This document shows positions 63,994 to 64,000 of a stretch of 64,000 nt of DNA, piece by piece (the stretch's first letter is position 1; every line of letters begins with the position of its first letter). The DNA lies in NCBI RefSeq assembly GCF_004145845.1, contig NZ_SELP01000007.1, forward strand, positions 124,001 to 188,000, in the 5' to 3' direction. The notes under the pieces were generated by a model that made no database searches, had not been told where the DNA came from, and saw only the letters and a program-made list of their open reading frames with translations. The position numbers and the translations under genes were made by a program. Source of the stretch: Loktanella sp. IMCC34160 (lineage in GTDB: Bacteria; Pseudomonadota; Alphaproteobacteria; Rhodobacterales; Rhodobacteraceae).

Positions 63994-64000
63994 GGAGGCA

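Overview
The window looks like a stretch of chromosome from a high-GC alphaproteobacterium, most likely a member of the Rhodobacteraceae (Roseobacter-type). This is inferred from gene content and order: hisD, a UPF0262 gene, a low-molecular-weight phosphatase gene, infA, maf, a short RNase E/G gene and yacG in a row; murA followed by a DUF2948 gene; a giant RTX/Hint protein; a one-piece pntA; and the start of a sarcosine oxidase locus. No rRNA or CRISPR was seen. Two tRNA genes (Thr-GGU, Phe-GAA) are present.

Core left part (1-14357): end of an NAD-dependent epimerase gene, a 2-oxoglutarate/Fe(II) oxygenase, a quinone oxidoreductase, an XRE regulator, hisN, a PagL-like lipid A deacylase, an orphan gene with integron-cassette-like edges, tRNA-Thr, murA and DUF2948, an acetyltransferase, the hisD cluster (with an inserted block of NTF2-like, GNAT and nitrilase-family genes), infA-maf-RNase E/G-yacG, and tRNA-Phe.

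Integrated island (14309-32061, about 17.75 kb, visibly lower GC): bounded by a perfect 50-bp direct repeat of the 3' part of tRNA-Phe, with a tyrosine integrase next to the right end. Defence cargo sits at both ends. On the left are a DarT toxin with a NADAR-type antitoxin and a DUF6119 (TIGR04141) protein with its XRE regulator. On the right are a ribbon-helix-helix gene coupled to a C5-cytosine methyltransferase, an Mrr-like nuclease, a NotI-family restriction enzyme and a Vsr repair nuclease. The middle holds a serine recombinase, an AAA+/primase-helicase-like protein whose Walker A lysine is replaced by alanine, and a tightly overlapping operon of seven small, mostly unrecognised genes. 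Several DNA repeat families occur only in this middle region. No capsid, terminase or conjugation genes were seen, so the element resembles a phage-satellite-type or other integrative element more than a prophage.

Core right part (32062-64000): gatB, a lytic transglycosylase, pepN, glcB (malate synthase G), a glutamine-amidotransferase-like hydrolase, a cytochrome c, a 2415-residue RTX protein with a C-terminal Hint domain, an isoprenylcysteine-methyltransferase-like membrane protein, pntAB, a dipeptide/oligopeptide-type ABC transporter (divergent binding protein, two permeases, one fused double ATPase), a TauE/SafE permease, a PhyH-like oxygenase, a MORN-repeat protein, a DUF1289 protein, ruvX, ccmI and the sarcosine oxidase beta subunit.
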